The notes under the pieces: model-generated
What the model was told of the DNA's origin: nothing
The model's database searches: none
The model's input: only the letters and a program-made list of their open reading frames with translations
Assembly (NCBI RefSeq): GCF_900604535.1
Contig: NZ_UWOT01000003.1
Span: 186,001 to 250,000, forward strand
Source: Romboutsia_E sp900604535
GTDB lineage: Bacteria; Bacillota; Clostridia; Peptostreptococcales; Peptostreptococcaceae
Reading direction: 5' to 3'
DNA length: 64,000 nt
Shown: positions 7,685 through 17,422 of the stretch, piece after piece
Layout: every line of letters begins with the position of its first letter
Numbering within the stretch: position 1 is the first letter of the stretch
Made by a program: the position numbers and the translations under genes

Positions 7685-8503
7685 ATGAAAATATTAGACA
7701 ACCATGTGCACACTAGTTTTTCAAGTGATGCAAAGGATTCTATGGAAACTGTAATAAAAATAGCTATAAAAAAGGGGTTAAACTATTTAACTATAACAGA
7801 TCATATAGAAAATCATATTACAGGAGAATGGATAGACTACAATGACTATATACCTGTATTTAATCATTATAAAGAAAAGTATAAAGGTGAGATAGAGTTA
7901 TTGCTGGGTATAGAAGTTGGATATGAAAGTGATAGACACGAAGGTCTTGAAAAAATAGTAAAATCTTATCCTTTTGACTTTGTAATTTGTTCTACTCATT
8001 GTATAGACGGTAAAAAAATACATGATAGGAGCTACTTTGAGGGAAAAAGCAAAAAAGAAGCTTATGATAGATACTTTGAGTATATGAGAGACTGTACTAA
8101 AAAATTTAAAGAATTTAATATATATGGTCATCTTGATTACATCATAAGATATGGGACTTATGAAAATAATGAGATATGTTTTGAAGAGTATAAGCCAATA
8201 ATAGATGAGATATTAATTAATATAATAAATAATGGTAGTGGGATAGAGCTTAATACCTCAGGCTATAGATATGGATTAGATAGCACTCATCCAAATATTA
8301 AATTTATAAAAAGATATAAGGAGCTAGGGGGAACTATCATTACTTTAGGTTCAGATTCCCACAGGGCTAAGGATTTATGTGCTGATTTTGATAAAGCTTG
8401 TGAAATTTTAGTAAGTTGTGGATTTGAACATGTATGTATATTCAAAAATAGAAAACCTAAATTTATTAAAATAGAAGAAAAAGATAAAAGTAATATTGCT
8501 TAG
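7685..8503 (+). CDS. PHP-domain phosphatase (histidinol-phosphatase HisJ/HisK-like)
   Basis: 272 residues behind a good ribosome site (TAGGAGGGG). PHP metal motifs are visible: HVHTSFSSD at residues 7-15, LTITDHIE, the LLGIEVGYE glutamate, CSTHCID, and near the end GSDSHRAKD. The closest annotated relatives are histidinol-phosphatases, but no histidine genes are nearby. Its position between GDPD and the Ugp importer suggests it removes phosphate from a product of glycerophosphodiester breakdown, perhaps glycerol-3-phosphate or the released head group. That role is inference; the fold assignment is firm. Confidence 0.8.
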   Translation: MKILDNHVHTSFSSDAKDSMETVIKIAIKKGLNYLTITDHIENHITGEWIDYNDYIPVFNHYKEKYKGEIELLLGIEVGYESDRHEGLEKIVKSYPFDFVICSTHCIDGKKIHDRSYFEGKSKKEAYDRYFEYMRDCTKKFKEFNIYGHLDYIIRYGTYENNEICFEEYKPIIDEILINIINNGSGIELNTSGYRYGLDSTHPNIKFIKRYKELGGTIITLGSDSHRAKDLCADFDKACEILVSCGFEHVCIFKNRKPKFIKIEEKDKSNIA

Positions 8504-8506
8504 ATA

Positions 8507-8540
8507 AGGCTGTATCAAATTTATTTGGTATAGCTTTTTT
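8507..8540 (+). terminator. Intrinsic terminator after the PHP gene
   Basis: GGCTGTATCAAA pairs with TTTGGTATAGCT (wobbles), then T6. It splits the phosphodiesterase pair from the transporter genes, which have about 220 bases of their own leader. Confidence 0.75.
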
Positions 8541-8760
8541 CCTATTGAGAAAATTATATTGTCTTACTTATATAAAAATTACTATTTTTTGGTTAAATTA
8601 AATTTAATAAATTTAATAAACACTTAATTAAGTTAACTATGTATTAACTACTACTTAATAATCAGTTAACAAATACACTATAAAATATAATTAAGTTGAG
8701 TAAATGAAACAAAAGGACAAGTTAAGGGAAATAAAATATTAGAATGAAATGGGAGTTAAT

Positions 8761-9828
8761 ATGGCAAAGATAATTTTAGAAAATATTAAGAAAAGTTATA
8801 GCAAAAAAAATACTGTAATAGAAAACTTAAATTTAGAAATAGAAGATGGTTCATTTACAGTATTAGTAGGTCCATCAGGATGCGGGAAATCTACAACTTT
8901 AAGAATGATAGCAGGTCTAGAAGATATTACAGATGGAAATCTATTTATAGGTGATAGGGATGTAACTAAGGTAGATGCAGGACAAAGGGGGATATCAATG
9001 GTTTTCCAAAATTATGCTTTATATCCTCACATGAGTGTAAAGGAAAATATAGAATTTGGATTAAAAAATAATAAAGTAAAAAAAGAAGAGAGAGAGAAGC
9101 TCATAGCAGAAGTTTCTTCAGTAGTAGGATTAGATGAATATTTAGAAAGAAAACCATCTGACTTATCAGGAGGTCAAAGACAAAGAGTAGCTTTAGCAAG
9201 GGCTATGGTAAAAACACCTAAGGTATTTTTAATGGACGAGCCTTTATCAAACTTAGATGCAAAACTAAGAAATCAAATGAGAAGTGAGCTTATCCAACTT
9301 CATAACAAGTTAAAGTCAACATTTGTATATGTTACTCATGATCAAGTCGAAGCAATGTCTATGGCAGATAAGATAGTAATAATGAATAAGGGTGAGATAA
9401 TACAAATAGATGCACCAAAAGAAATTTATCAAAATCCTAAAAATATATTTGTTGCTCAATTTATAGGAAGTCCAGCTATGAATATACTAGATATGAATGT
9501 ATGCCACGAAAAATATGGATTTAGGCCAGAAAAAATTAAGTTAGAAGCAGATGATAATTTTGATGGAATAGTTTTAAACGGAACAATACTTACAAAGGAA
9601 ATTTTAGGGTCAGAAGTGCTTTATTGTGTAAACGTACAAGGTAAAGATATAATGATAAAAACTGAAACTGATACTTTAAACTTTGATGAAAAAGTACAGT
9701 TATTCGTAAATAAATCGGATTTATATTATTTTGATACAAATGGAAATAGAATCGAAAATGAAAAACAAATACAGGGGTTATTTGAATTAATAAATGATAA
9801 GGAGAGTTTAAATGAAAAAGCAATATAA
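8761..9828 (+). CDS. ugpC: Sugar/glycerophosphodiester ABC importer ATP-binding protein (UgpC/MsmK family)
   Basis: 355 residues from the ATG at 8761; an in-frame ATG at 8749 lies on the GGGAG ribosome site. Walker A GPSGCGKST at 37-45, signature LSGGQ at 135-139, Walker B VFLMDE at 155-160 and the H-loop THDQVEAM are all present. The C-terminal 120 residues form the regulatory TOBE/MalK-type domain (FRPEKIKL). It powers the two permeases downstream. Some members of this family serve several carbohydrate importers, so it may not be dedicated. The end overlaps the ugpA-like gene by 17 bases, so translation is coupled. Confidence 0.88.
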   Translation: MAKIILENIKKSYSKKNTVIENLNLEIEDGSFTVLVGPSGCGKSTTLRMIAGLEDITDGNLFIGDRDVTKVDAGQRGISMVFQNYALYPHMSVKENIEFGLKNNKVKKEEREKLIAEVSSVVGLDEYLERKPSDLSGGQRQRVALARAMVKTPKVFLMDEPLSNLDAKLRNQMRSELIQLHNKLKSTFVYVTHDQVEAMSMADKIVIMNKGEIIQIDAPKEIYQNPKNIFVAQFIGSPAMNILDMNVCHEKYGFRPEKIKLEADDNFDGIVLNGTILTKEILGSEVLYCVNVQGKDIMIKTETDTLNFDEKVQLFVNKSDLYYFDTNGNRIENEKQIQGLFELINDKESLNEKAI

Positions 9829-10678
9829 ATCTTATCTATATATAATGCCTGCTTTAATAGGAATACTTGTATTTGTAATATATCCAATATTGTACACAAT
9901 ATACTTAAGTTTTCAATCGGGAAGTTTGATGAGTCCAACTTTTACATTTGCAGGGTTAGATAACTATAAGGATCTTTTAAAAGATGGAGACTTTATAATA
10001 ACTTTGAAAAATACAGCAATCTATACAGTAGCAATGGTTACTATTTCTATTTCATTAGCACTAGTATTTGCAGTATGGTTAAACAAACAAAGTTTTATGC
10101 ACAAGCTTACACAGACTATAATATTTACACCTCATATAGTTTCTCTTGTATCAATAGGTGTACTATTTATGTGGCTTATGAATCCTGATTATGGATTTTT
10201 AAACTTTGTACTAGAGAAGATAGGTCTTGAACCATCTACATGGTTATCTAGTGATAAAACAGCTTTATTCTCAATAATACTAGTTGGAATATGGAAAACA
10301 GTAGGATACAATACTTTAGTGTTTGTAGCAGGTCTTCAAGGTATACCGAAGTATATTTATGAAGCTGCAAACTTAGATAATAGTGGACCAATAAAGACCT
10401 TCTTTAAAGTTACATTACCTCTACTATCACCAACAATATTTTTCCTATTAATAACAACGACAACAGCGTCATTCCAAGTGTTTGACTTAATAAATGTTAT
10501 GACAAAGGGAGGACCAATAAACTCTACAAATATGTTAGTTTACTACATTTATGAAGCAGGGTTTAGATATTACGATATAGGGATAGCATCGGCTGCAAGT
10601 GTGTTCTTAATAGTATTAGTAGGTATTTTGACTTTTGCACACTTTAAACTATTATCTAATAAGGTTCATTACCAATAA
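9812..10678 (+). CDS. ugpA: ABC importer permease, UgpA-like
   Basis: 288 residues with six predicted membrane helices, the first at about 8-30. The MalF/UgpA-type EAA loop is visible as YEAANLDNSGPIKTFFKVTLPLLSP, the ATPase contact site. It starts inside the end of the ATPase gene. It pairs with the second permease to form the channel. Linkage to a glycerophosphodiester phosphodiesterase makes sn-glycerol-3-phosphate or glycerophosphodiesters the likely substrate, but other sugars cannot be ruled out from sequence alone. Confidence 0.85.
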   Translation: MKKQYKSYLYIMPALIGILVFVIYPILYTIYLSFQSGSLMSPTFTFAGLDNYKDLLKDGDFIITLKNTAIYTVAMVTISISLALVFAVWLNKQSFMHKLTQTIIFTPHIVSLVSIGVLFMWLMNPDYGFLNFVLEKIGLEPSTWLSSDKTALFSIILVGIWKTVGYNTLVFVAGLQGIPKYIYEAANLDNSGPIKTFFKVTLPLLSPTIFFLLITTTTASFQVFDLINVMTKGGPINSTNMLVYYIYEAGFRYYDIGIASAASVFLIVLVGILTFAHFKLLSNKVHYQ

Positions 10679-10698
10679 AATTAGTAGGAGGAAAGATC

Positions 10699-11583
10699 TT
10701 GGAACAATTACAACAATCTAGCGCTTATAAAGAAAAAATAAATTTAAAAGAAAAACTATCGATTCTTAAAGTACCGTTAAAATGTTTGGAGTATGTGGTA
10801 TTGGGTTTAATGATAATGATATTTGTATTTCCTTTTATTTGGATGATATCAACATCATTAAAAACTACAGCTGAAGCAATACAAATACCACCAACAATAA
10901 TACCTAATGAATTTATCTTTGAAAACTATTTAAAGGCATGGAATTCAGGGCCATTCTTTAGATATTTAGGAAATAGTATATTTATTACTTCAGCAATACT
11001 AATTATGCAGTTTATAATTATGGTTCCAGCTGCTTATGCTTTCTCAAAAATTAAATTTAAGGGAGAAAAAATATTATTTGGAATAGTGTTAGTCGGGCTA
11101 ATGGTTCCACCACAAATAACTTTTTTACCTGTGTATATTATGATGAGTAAACTTGGATTAATAAATTCATATGTACCATTAATACTTCCTTTCATGACAT
11201 CATCATTTGGAATATTTTTACTAAGACAAAACTTCATGCAAGTATCGGATGAAATAATTGAAGCAGCGAAATTAGATAATGCTTCAGATTTCAAAATAAT
11301 GTGGAAGATTATGCTGCCTATAGCTAAACCAGCTATGATTACATTTGGGTTATTTAGTTTTATATATCATTGGAACAATTATTTCTGGCCATTAGTTATG
11401 AGTAATACTGATTTGGTTAGAACACTTCCTATAGGTGTTACTATGCTTAAGGAAATTGAAGGTATAACAAATTGGAATATAGTAATGGCAGGGAATGTAA
11501 TGCTTACAGCACCAATACTAATAATATATACATTCTTAAATGGTCAAATTAAAAAGGCGTTTGCATATTCAGGAATAAAATAA
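10699..11583 (+). CDS. ugpE: ABC importer permease, UgpE-like
   Basis: 294 residues starting at TTG 10699, six bases after a strong TAGGAGGA ribosome site; the next ATG would cut into the first membrane helix. Six helices are predicted. The EAA loop reads EAAKLDNASDFKIMWKIMLPIAKP. The MalG/UgpE family signature GIFLLRQNFM precedes it. It forms a heterodimer with the previous permease. Gene spacing is 20 bases upstream and 26 bases downstream, so it is in one operon. Confidence 0.85.
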   Translation: MEQLQQSSAYKEKINLKEKLSILKVPLKCLEYVVLGLMIMIFVFPFIWMISTSLKTTAEAIQIPPTIIPNEFIFENYLKAWNSGPFFRYLGNSIFITSAILIMQFIIMVPAAYAFSKIKFKGEKILFGIVLVGLMVPPQITFLPVYIMMSKLGLINSYVPLILPFMTSSFGIFLLRQNFMQVSDEIIEAAKLDNASDFKIMWKIMLPIAKPAMITFGLFSFIYHWNNYFWPLVMSNTDLVRTLPIGVTMLKEIEGITNWNIVMAGNVMLTAPILIIYTFLNGQIKKAFAYSGIK

Positions 11584-11609
11584 TATTTTATTATAGGGGA
11601 GATTTAAAA

Positions 11610-12911
11610 ATGAAATTAAAAAGAACGATATCGGGAACATTGGCTCTTACATTAATAGTAGGAACATTAACAGGATGCTCAACTAAAGGACAAGATACAG
11701 CAGTGGACTCAGTAAGTGATGGAAAGGTTCAAGTAGAATTTTGGAATGCTTTAACTGGTACAAATGAAGAAATCGTAAAGAGTTATGTAGATAAGTTTAA
11801 TGCACAAAGTGAAGATGTAGAAATAAAAATGGTATCTCAAGGAGATTATTGGGAGAATGGAACTAAATTACAAGCTGCAATAGCTGCTGGTAATCAACCA
11901 GACTTAACAATGCTTGAAGTAACTCAAGTTGCTCAATTTGCATCTGTTGGAGCATTAGCAGATTTAGAACAATATGTAAGCAAAGAAAAGATAGATGATT
12001 TTTTACCAGGGCTTATGAGAGAATCGGAATATGATGGAAAGACTGTAGCAGTACCTTTAAACAGAAGCACTCCATTACTATATGTAAATAAAGAAATGTG
12101 TGAAGCTGCAGGACTTGATCCAGAAGGTTCAAAAAACTGGGATGAATTAAAAATGTATGCTGAAAAGTTAACAGACGAAGCGGACGGAGTAGTAGGTCTT
12201 GCAGTACCAATAGATATATGGTTCTTTGAATCATTAATATACCAACAAGGTGGAGAAATGATAGATGAAAACAACAAAGTTGCTTTCAATAATGAAATAG
12301 GTTTTAATGCTTTAGGATTATGGCAAGATATGATGAAAGAAGGAATAATGCAATTACCTCCAGGGGAAGGGTATGATGCATGGGATGCTGCAAAGGATGC
12401 ATTCGTTAATGGAAAAGCAGGTATGACATTCCAATCTACAGCAAGTTTAGCAGGACTTATGGAGCAAGCTGAAGGTAAATTTACAGTAAATACAGCGTTC
12501 TTACCAGGGGATTCTCAATATGGAGTTCCAACTGGTGGAGCAAATGTTGTTATGATGGAAGGTTCATCTCAAGAAGAAAAAGAAGCTGCTGCTGAGTTCA
12601 TAGAGTTTATGACTGATGAAGAAAATGCAGTTCAATTCTCTATAGATACAGGATATATGCCAATAACTAACACTGCATTAAATAGTGAAACAATACAAAA
12701 TTTATATAAAGAAAAGCCTCAATATTCAACTGCTGCTAAGCAATTAGAATATGCATCTCAAAGACCAGGTGTAGTAGGATACGTTGAAGCTACTGAAAAG
12801 TTAATGAACGAAATGAAAAAAGCTTTAATGGATTTAAATGTTGATGTTAAAGAAACAGTTGAAAAAGCAACTGCAATAATGCAACAAGTAGTAGACAAAA
12901 ACAATAAATAG
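11610..12911 (+). CDS. ugpB: ABC importer solute-binding lipoprotein, UgpB-like
   Basis: 433 residues. A lipoprotein signal peptide ends in the lipobox LTGC with C23 as the lipidated residue. The body is an extracellular solute-binding protein family 1 fold (VEFWNALTGTNEEIVKSYVDKFNAQ near the start, FIEFMTDEENAVQF near residue 330). It captures the substrate outside the membrane and delivers it to the permease pair. It is the last gene of the operon, encoded by a codon-rich, highly expressed-looking frame. Substrate is inferred from the phosphodiesterase upstream; a direct reading of ligand residues is not possible here. Confidence 0.85.
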   Translation: MKLKRTISGTLALTLIVGTLTGCSTKGQDTAVDSVSDGKVQVEFWNALTGTNEEIVKSYVDKFNAQSEDVEIKMVSQGDYWENGTKLQAAIAAGNQPDLTMLEVTQVAQFASVGALADLEQYVSKEKIDDFLPGLMRESEYDGKTVAVPLNRSTPLLYVNKEMCEAAGLDPEGSKNWDELKMYAEKLTDEADGVVGLAVPIDIWFFESLIYQQGGEMIDENNKVAFNNEIGFNALGLWQDMMKEGIMQLPPGEGYDAWDAAKDAFVNGKAGMTFQSTASLAGLMEQAEGKFTVNTAFLPGDSQYGVPTGGANVVMMEGSSQEEKEAAAEFIEFMTDEENAVQFSIDTGYMPITNTALNSETIQNLYKEKPQYSTAAKQLEYASQRPGVVGYVEATEKLMNEMKKALMDLNVDVKETVEKATAIMQQVVDKNNK

Positions 12912-13009
12912 TACATCTTATCCTCTTAATTTAAAATATACAAAAGGTGATGTTATCATAATTATATATAAATATATAGTAAATTGAAAAGAGATTAATA
13001 TGCATAATC

Positions 13010-13055
13010 GTGGGTGTGATTACTGCGATTCGTTTCCACCATTCAAACCCTCGAA
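13010..13055 (+). repeat. Degenerate ssrA 3'-end-like element B
   Basis: 13030-13055 matches element A at 22 of 26 bases, including TTTCCACCATT. The longer stretch 13010-13043 matches 51982-52015 at 25 of 34. It lies between the last gene of the importer operon and a terminator, as do the other copies. Confidence 0.55.
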
Positions 13056-13067
13056 AATGAGGATAAG

Positions 13068-13100
13068 GAACTACTAAACCTTATAGTTTAGTAGTTTTTT
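13068..13100 (+). terminator. Terminator after element B
   Basis: CTACTAAAC pairs with GTTTAGTAG around a short loop, followed by T6. Confidence 0.75.
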
Positions 13101-13299
13101 ATTTTGCCTTTTACAAATATTTTATTAATATAAGCTGTAGTAAAATTTACGTCATTGGCATCTACTGATTGTAGTCCATGTGCAAAAGTTGAATAGTTCG
13201 ACCCAAGTTTATTTATAACAATAAACAAAAGTTTCAAATAGAGAAATTTCTATGATTACATGATATAATGAATATAAAAAATAATAATGAGGTGATATT

Positions 13300-14292
13300 G
13301 TGGCGAATATGAATGATGTAGCTAAAAGAGCCGGTGTATCAAGAGGTACAGTATCAAATTATATAAATAATGTAAAAATAAAAGAATCTTTAAGAATAAA
13401 AATAGAAGAAGCTATAAAAGAACTGGGGTATATACCAAATATAGCTGCAAGAGAATTGAAAACAAATACAGCTAGTAATGTAGTATTCATAGTACCTACA
13501 GTATGGAATCCATTTTTCTCTGAACTTACATATTACTTGCAAATAGAATTGAAAAAAATAGGTAAAAAGATGTTATTATGTAATTCTCAAGACAATTACT
13601 TATCAGAAATAGAGTATATTGAAATGGCAAAACAAAACAAAGTGTATGGCATTATATCTGTATCTTATAGTAATATCTTACCGCATTTGACTGAAAATTT
13701 ACCATATGTTGCAATAGAAAGGTATTATAATGAATCAATACCTTATGTAACTAGTGATAATATAAATGGAAGTAAACTTGCTGTAAATGAATTATATAAA
13801 AGAAAATGTAAAAATTTATTACACATTACAAGAGAAGTAGAAAATAATAAAGCTTTAATGGATAGAAAGTTTGGTTTTGAAACTACATGTAAGGAATTAA
13901 ATTTAAATTATAGTATTTTTAATTGCCATTGCAAATCTAGTGAATTTAGAAAAGAAGTAAACAAGTTTATAAAAGAATCATATAGCAACAATAATAAATT
14001 TGATGGTATTTTTTGTGCTACAGATAGATATGCACAGTATGTTATTGAAGCTCTTGAAGAAATGGAAATAAGAATACCAGATGATGTTCAGATAATAGGA
14101 TTTGATGGAGCTAAAAGTTATTCTAATGAACATCTAAAAATTTCTACTATGAAACAAAATATTGAAGGGCTTGCAATAGAAGCAGTTAACTTACTTCAAT
14201 TAGTAGTAAATAAAAGTGAAACTATAAATAATAAAATATTACCAGTAAGTTTTTTAGAAATTGAAACTACAAAAAGAATAAATGAACAATAA
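13300..14292 (+). CDS. scrR: LacI-family repressor of the sucrose operon
   Basis: 330 residues from GTG 13300, correctly spaced behind GAGGTGAT. The N-terminus is a LacI helix-turn-helix (MNDVAKRAGVSRGTVSNYIN), followed by a periplasmic-binding-protein-like effector domain. It lies directly upstream of the sucrose PTS gene in the same direction, with its own terminator between. The perfect palindrome at 14403-14416 has the form of a LacI-family operator and overlaps the start region of the PTS transcript, so repression of the sucrose operon is the obvious role. The inducer (sucrose, sucrose-6-phosphate or fructose) is not determined. Confidence 0.82.
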   Translation: MANMNDVAKRAGVSRGTVSNYINNVKIKESLRIKIEEAIKELGYIPNIAARELKTNTASNVVFIVPTVWNPFFSELTYYLQIELKKIGKKMLLCNSQDNYLSEIEYIEMAKQNKVYGIISVSYSNILPHLTENLPYVAIERYYNESIPYVTSDNINGSKLAVNELYKRKCKNLLHITREVENNKALMDRKFGFETTCKELNLNYSIFNCHCKSSEFRKEVNKFIKESYSNNNKFDGIFCATDRYAQYVIEALEEMEIRIPDDVQIIGFDGAKSYSNEHLKISTMKQNIEGLAIEAVNLLQLVVNKSETINNKILPVSFLEIETTKRINEQ

Positions 14293-14296
14293 TCTA

Positions 14297-14330
14297 AAAT
14301 CATAGTTTTTCAGAACTGTGATTTTTTTTT
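14297..14330 (+). terminator. Terminator after the LacI gene
   Basis: AAATCATAGTT pairs with AACTGTGATTT (one wobble), followed by a long T run. Confidence 0.7.
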
Positions 14331-14361
14331 AGAAAAATTTAAAAAAATGGCAAATGTTTTC

Positions 14362-14390
14362 TTGAAATGATTGGGAATTTATATTACAAT
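14362..14390 (+). promoter_or_regulatory. Promoter of the sucrose operon
   Basis: TTGAAA (14362-14367), exactly 17 bases, TACAAT (14385-14390). The operator lies just after the expected start point. Confidence 0.7.
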
Positions 14391-14402
14391 AAAAATATAA
14401 AA

Positions 14403-14416
14403 TTGGAACGTTCCAA
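14403..14416 (+). promoter_or_regulatory. LacI-family operator
   Basis: Perfect 14-bp palindrome TTGGAACGTTCCAA with central CG, typical of LacI-family sites. It lies 13-26 bases past the -10, where bound repressor would block initiation or early elongation. No second copy was seen near the repressor gene, so self-regulation through this site is unlikely. Confidence 0.75.
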
Positions 14417-14433
14417 AAAAGAGGGGAGAAAAA

Positions 14434-15873
14434 ATGAATTATAAAAACATTGCTAAAGAAGTGATTAAAAATGTTGGAGGAAAAGAAAACATAGCAAGTG
14501 CAGCACACTGCGTAACAAGATTAAGATTAGTATTAAAAGATACAACAAAGTATGATAAAGAAATACTCGAAAATATTGAAGGGGTTAAAGGTGTATTTTT
14601 TAATAGTGGTCAATTACAAGTTATATTTGGAACAAAAACTGTAGATCTTGTACATGCAGCTTTGATGGAGATATTAGGAATAAAAGAATCATCTTTAGCT
14701 GATGTGAAAAATGAAGCTAATAAAGATCAAAATAAAATTAAAAAACTGTTTAAAGCTTTTTCAGATATTTTTGTAGGTTTAATACCAGCAATAGTTGGAT
14801 GTGCAATGATTTTAGGTTTAAGATCTTTATTTCTTACTGAAGGTCTATTTGGATTAGAAGGTACATTAGCTGATACATATAAATGGGCAAATGATACTGC
14901 ATCATTTTTAAATATTATAGCTACAGGGTTGAATTTCTTACCAGTACTTATAGCTTACTCAGCAACTAAAAGATTTGGTGGAAATCCAGCACTAGGTATA
15001 ATAATAGGATTAATATTAGTTCATCCTGACTTAGGAAATAGATTTGAATATTTACAAGGTACAGCTACTAATGTAGAATACTGGAACTTATTAGGAGTAA
15101 ATGTACCGGCAGTAGCATTCCAAGGGGGAATATTCCCAGCTATACTGACATCTTTATTTTTAGCTACATTTGAGAAATTTATCACAAAACATGTTCCGCA
15201 AGTACTTTCATTCGTACTTGTACCTACATTAACTATAATAGTATCATCTTTAGCTTTATTCATAGTATTTGGACCATTAGGAGATGCTATGGCATCAGCT
15301 ATTGGATATGTGTGTGAGATATTATATATGAAAACGGGAATTATAGGTGCTTTTGCATTTGCAGCACTTCTTCAACCATTAGTTATAACAGGAACACATC
15401 ATGCAATAGGAAGTATAGAAGCTCAATTAATTGCACAAACAGGATTTAATTATATACAACCGTTATGGTCAGTATCAATTATAGCTCAAGGTGGAGCTTG
15501 TATAGGAATGTTCTTATTAGCAAGAAAAAAATCAAAATTAAGAGAAGTATCAGTATCTAGTTTTGTACCTACATTAGTGGGAGTTTCAGAACCTGCAATA
15601 TTTGCAGTAAACTTAAAAAATTCTATAGTTCCATTTGTATGTGCAGCATTAGGAGCAGGTTTAGGTGGAATATATATGAAATTACTAGATGTAAAAGCAC
15701 TAGGTTTTGGATTAACAGGAATACCGGGTATAACAATAGTAAATCCACCAGTAATGTTACATTATCTAGTAGGAAACTTAATAGCATTTATTGCTCCTAT
15801 AGTATTCTTAGTTATATATCATAAAGTTAAAGGAGTACAAGGTATAGAAAAGTCAAAAGTAAGTGTTGCATAA
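14434..15873 (+). CDS. scrA: PTS sucrose-type EIIBC component
   Basis: 479 residues. The EIIB domain comes first with the phospho-accepting cysteine C26 in HCVTRLRLV. A linker (about 80-105) leads into the EIIC membrane domain with about 10 helices, including the family motif GTHHAIGSIEAQL. Size and order match glucose-family sucrose EIIBC. There is no EIIA domain, so phosphate must come from an EIIA encoded elsewhere, as is usual for sucrose systems. Sucrose is taken up and phosphorylated to sucrose-6-phosphate, the substrate of the next gene. The ribosome site GAGGGGAG is strong. Confidence 0.88.
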   Translation: MNYKNIAKEVIKNVGGKENIASAAHCVTRLRLVLKDTTKYDKEILENIEGVKGVFFNSGQLQVIFGTKTVDLVHAALMEILGIKESSLADVKNEANKDQNKIKKLFKAFSDIFVGLIPAIVGCAMILGLRSLFLTEGLFGLEGTLADTYKWANDTASFLNIIATGLNFLPVLIAYSATKRFGGNPALGIIIGLILVHPDLGNRFEYLQGTATNVEYWNLLGVNVPAVAFQGGIFPAILTSLFLATFEKFITKHVPQVLSFVLVPTLTIIVSSLALFIVFGPLGDAMASAIGYVCEILYMKTGIIGAFAFAALLQPLVITGTHHAIGSIEAQLIAQTGFNYIQPLWSVSIIAQGGACIGMFLLARKKSKLREVSVSSFVPTLVGVSEPAIFAVNLKNSIVPFVCAALGAGLGGIYMKLLDVKALGFGLTGIPGITIVNPPVMLHYLVGNLIAFIAPIVFLVIYHKVKGVQGIEKSKVSVA

Positions 15874-15935
15874 ATGATGCAAACGATAAAATAGTTTTAT
15901 AAATATAATAAAAAAATAGAAACTTAGGAGACATT

Positions 15936-17369
15936 ATGAAATTTAAAAAAGTAGAAAAATACACATATGTAGAAGATAAACATAAACCTTATTTAAAAGA
16001 ACTAAGTGAGTTTGTTAGTAAAAGTGAATACTTACCAAAGTATCACATTTATCCTAAAAGTGGATTAATGAATGACCCAAATGGATTGGCATATTTTAAT
16101 GGAGAGTACAATTTCTTTTATCAGTGGTTCCCATTTGAACCTACACATGGTATGAAACATTGGGGATACTTAACATCAAAAGATTTATTAACTTGGGAAG
16201 AGAAAGATATAGCATTGACACCAGATATGGAGTATGAAAAAAATGGATGTTATTCTGGAAACTCTATAGAAAAAGGTGGATTATTATATTTATTTTACAC
16301 AGCAAATTATAAAACTGAAAATGATAGAATACCAAAACAAGCTGTAGCGATTATGGACAAAGGTGGAAATATAGAAAAGTATATAAATAATCCAATTATA
16401 GATGGAGCACCAGATAATATGACTGGAGATATTAGAGATCCTTTTGTTTTTAGAAAAGGTGAAAAGTACTATATGCTATTAGGGGCAAAAAGCAAAAAAG
16501 AAAAAGGTGCATTATTACTATATACAAGTGAAGATTTATTAATATGGAACTATATGGGAGAAATAAATCTTCCAATAGATACAGGATATATGTTAGAATG
16601 CCCAAGTTTTATAGAAGTTGAAGGAAAAGATGTAATAATACTTTCGCCTATGGGTCTTGAAAAAGAAGAATTAAAGTATCAAAATCAATTTTCAACAGTA
16701 TATTTAGTAGGAAAATTAGATATAGAAAATATGAAATTTGACCTAGAGTATATGGATGAAGTAGATAATGGATTTGATTTTTATGCATCGCAAGCATTTT
16801 ATGGAAAAGATAATAAGCCTATGATGGTATCGTGGTTTGGATGTGGAGAACAAGATCTTCCAACTGATAAAGAAATGTGGAAGCATGGTTTAACTATGCC
16901 TCATACTCTTAGATTAGTCGAAAATAGATTGTGTAATTTTGTATCAGAGGAATTAAATGATCTATTTAATGATAAGAATGAATTTGACAGCAATATAATA
17001 AAAACAAAATCTAATTCCTATCATATTAAATTTAATATGCGTAAAGAAGATGAAAATAAATGGGTTAGATTTGGTTATGAAAATGATTATTGGGAGTTAA
17101 ACTTTGATTTTGATAAAAATGTAATTCAAGTAGATAGAAGTAATCTAAAATTAAAAGTAGACATAAATAATGGATTGAAAAGATGTGCAGAAGGCTTAAA
17201 TAAAGAAGAATATAAAGTTGATATTTATGTAGATAACAGCTTTGTAGAGGTATTTATCAATGAAGGAATGAAGTCATTTGTATTTAGATGCTTTAATCTA
17301 AACAATGAAGAACATAATATACAATTCACACATGCAAATAAAGGAAGCATAAATTACTACAATAAATAA
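15936..17369 (+). CDS. scrB: Sucrose-6-phosphate hydrolase (GH32)
   Basis: 477 residues. GH32 catalytic residues are in place: D47 nucleophile in MNDPNG (45-50), D168 in RDP (167-169), and acid/base E221 in the EC motif. The N-terminal part is the five-blade propeller and residues about 330-477 the beta-sandwich. No signal peptide, so the enzyme is cytoplasmic, as needed for a PTS product. It cleaves sucrose-6-phosphate to glucose-6-phosphate and fructose. The gene starts 62 bases after the PTS gene and is followed by a small hairpin terminator. Confidence 0.9.
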   Translation: MKFKKVEKYTYVEDKHKPYLKELSEFVSKSEYLPKYHIYPKSGLMNDPNGLAYFNGEYNFFYQWFPFEPTHGMKHWGYLTSKDLLTWEEKDIALTPDMEYEKNGCYSGNSIEKGGLLYLFYTANYKTENDRIPKQAVAIMDKGGNIEKYINNPIIDGAPDNMTGDIRDPFVFRKGEKYYMLLGAKSKKEKGALLLYTSEDLLIWNYMGEINLPIDTGYMLECPSFIEVEGKDVIILSPMGLEKEELKYQNQFSTVYLVGKLDIENMKFDLEYMDEVDNGFDFYASQAFYGKDNKPMMVSWFGCGEQDLPTDKEMWKHGLTMPHTLRLVENRLCNFVSEELNDLFNDKNEFDSNIIKTKSNSYHIKFNMRKEDENKWVRFGYENDYWELNFDFDKNVIQVDRSNLKLKVDINNGLKRCAEGLNKEEYKVDIYVDNSFVEVFINEGMKSFVFRCFNLNNEEHNIQFTHANKGSINYYNK

Positions 17370-17395
17370 AAAAAGGCTAGTTTATCTAGCCTTTT
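17370..17395 (+). terminator. Intra-operon hairpin between scrB and the fruK-like gene
   Basis: Perfect stem AAAGGCTAG / CTAGCCTTT with a 5-base loop and short T tail. It lies inside a co-directional gene string, so it probably only lowers readthrough to the kinase genes. Confidence 0.7.
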
Positions 17396-17422
17396 AACTA
17401 TAAGAAAAGGAAAGATATAAAT

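Larger units (their letters stand above)
12912..13299. other. Intergenic region with element B and terminator
   Basis: No gene. It contains element B (13010-13055), a terminator (13068-13100) and TATAAT at 13264-13269 as a likely -10 for the LacI gene. Confidence 0.6.
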
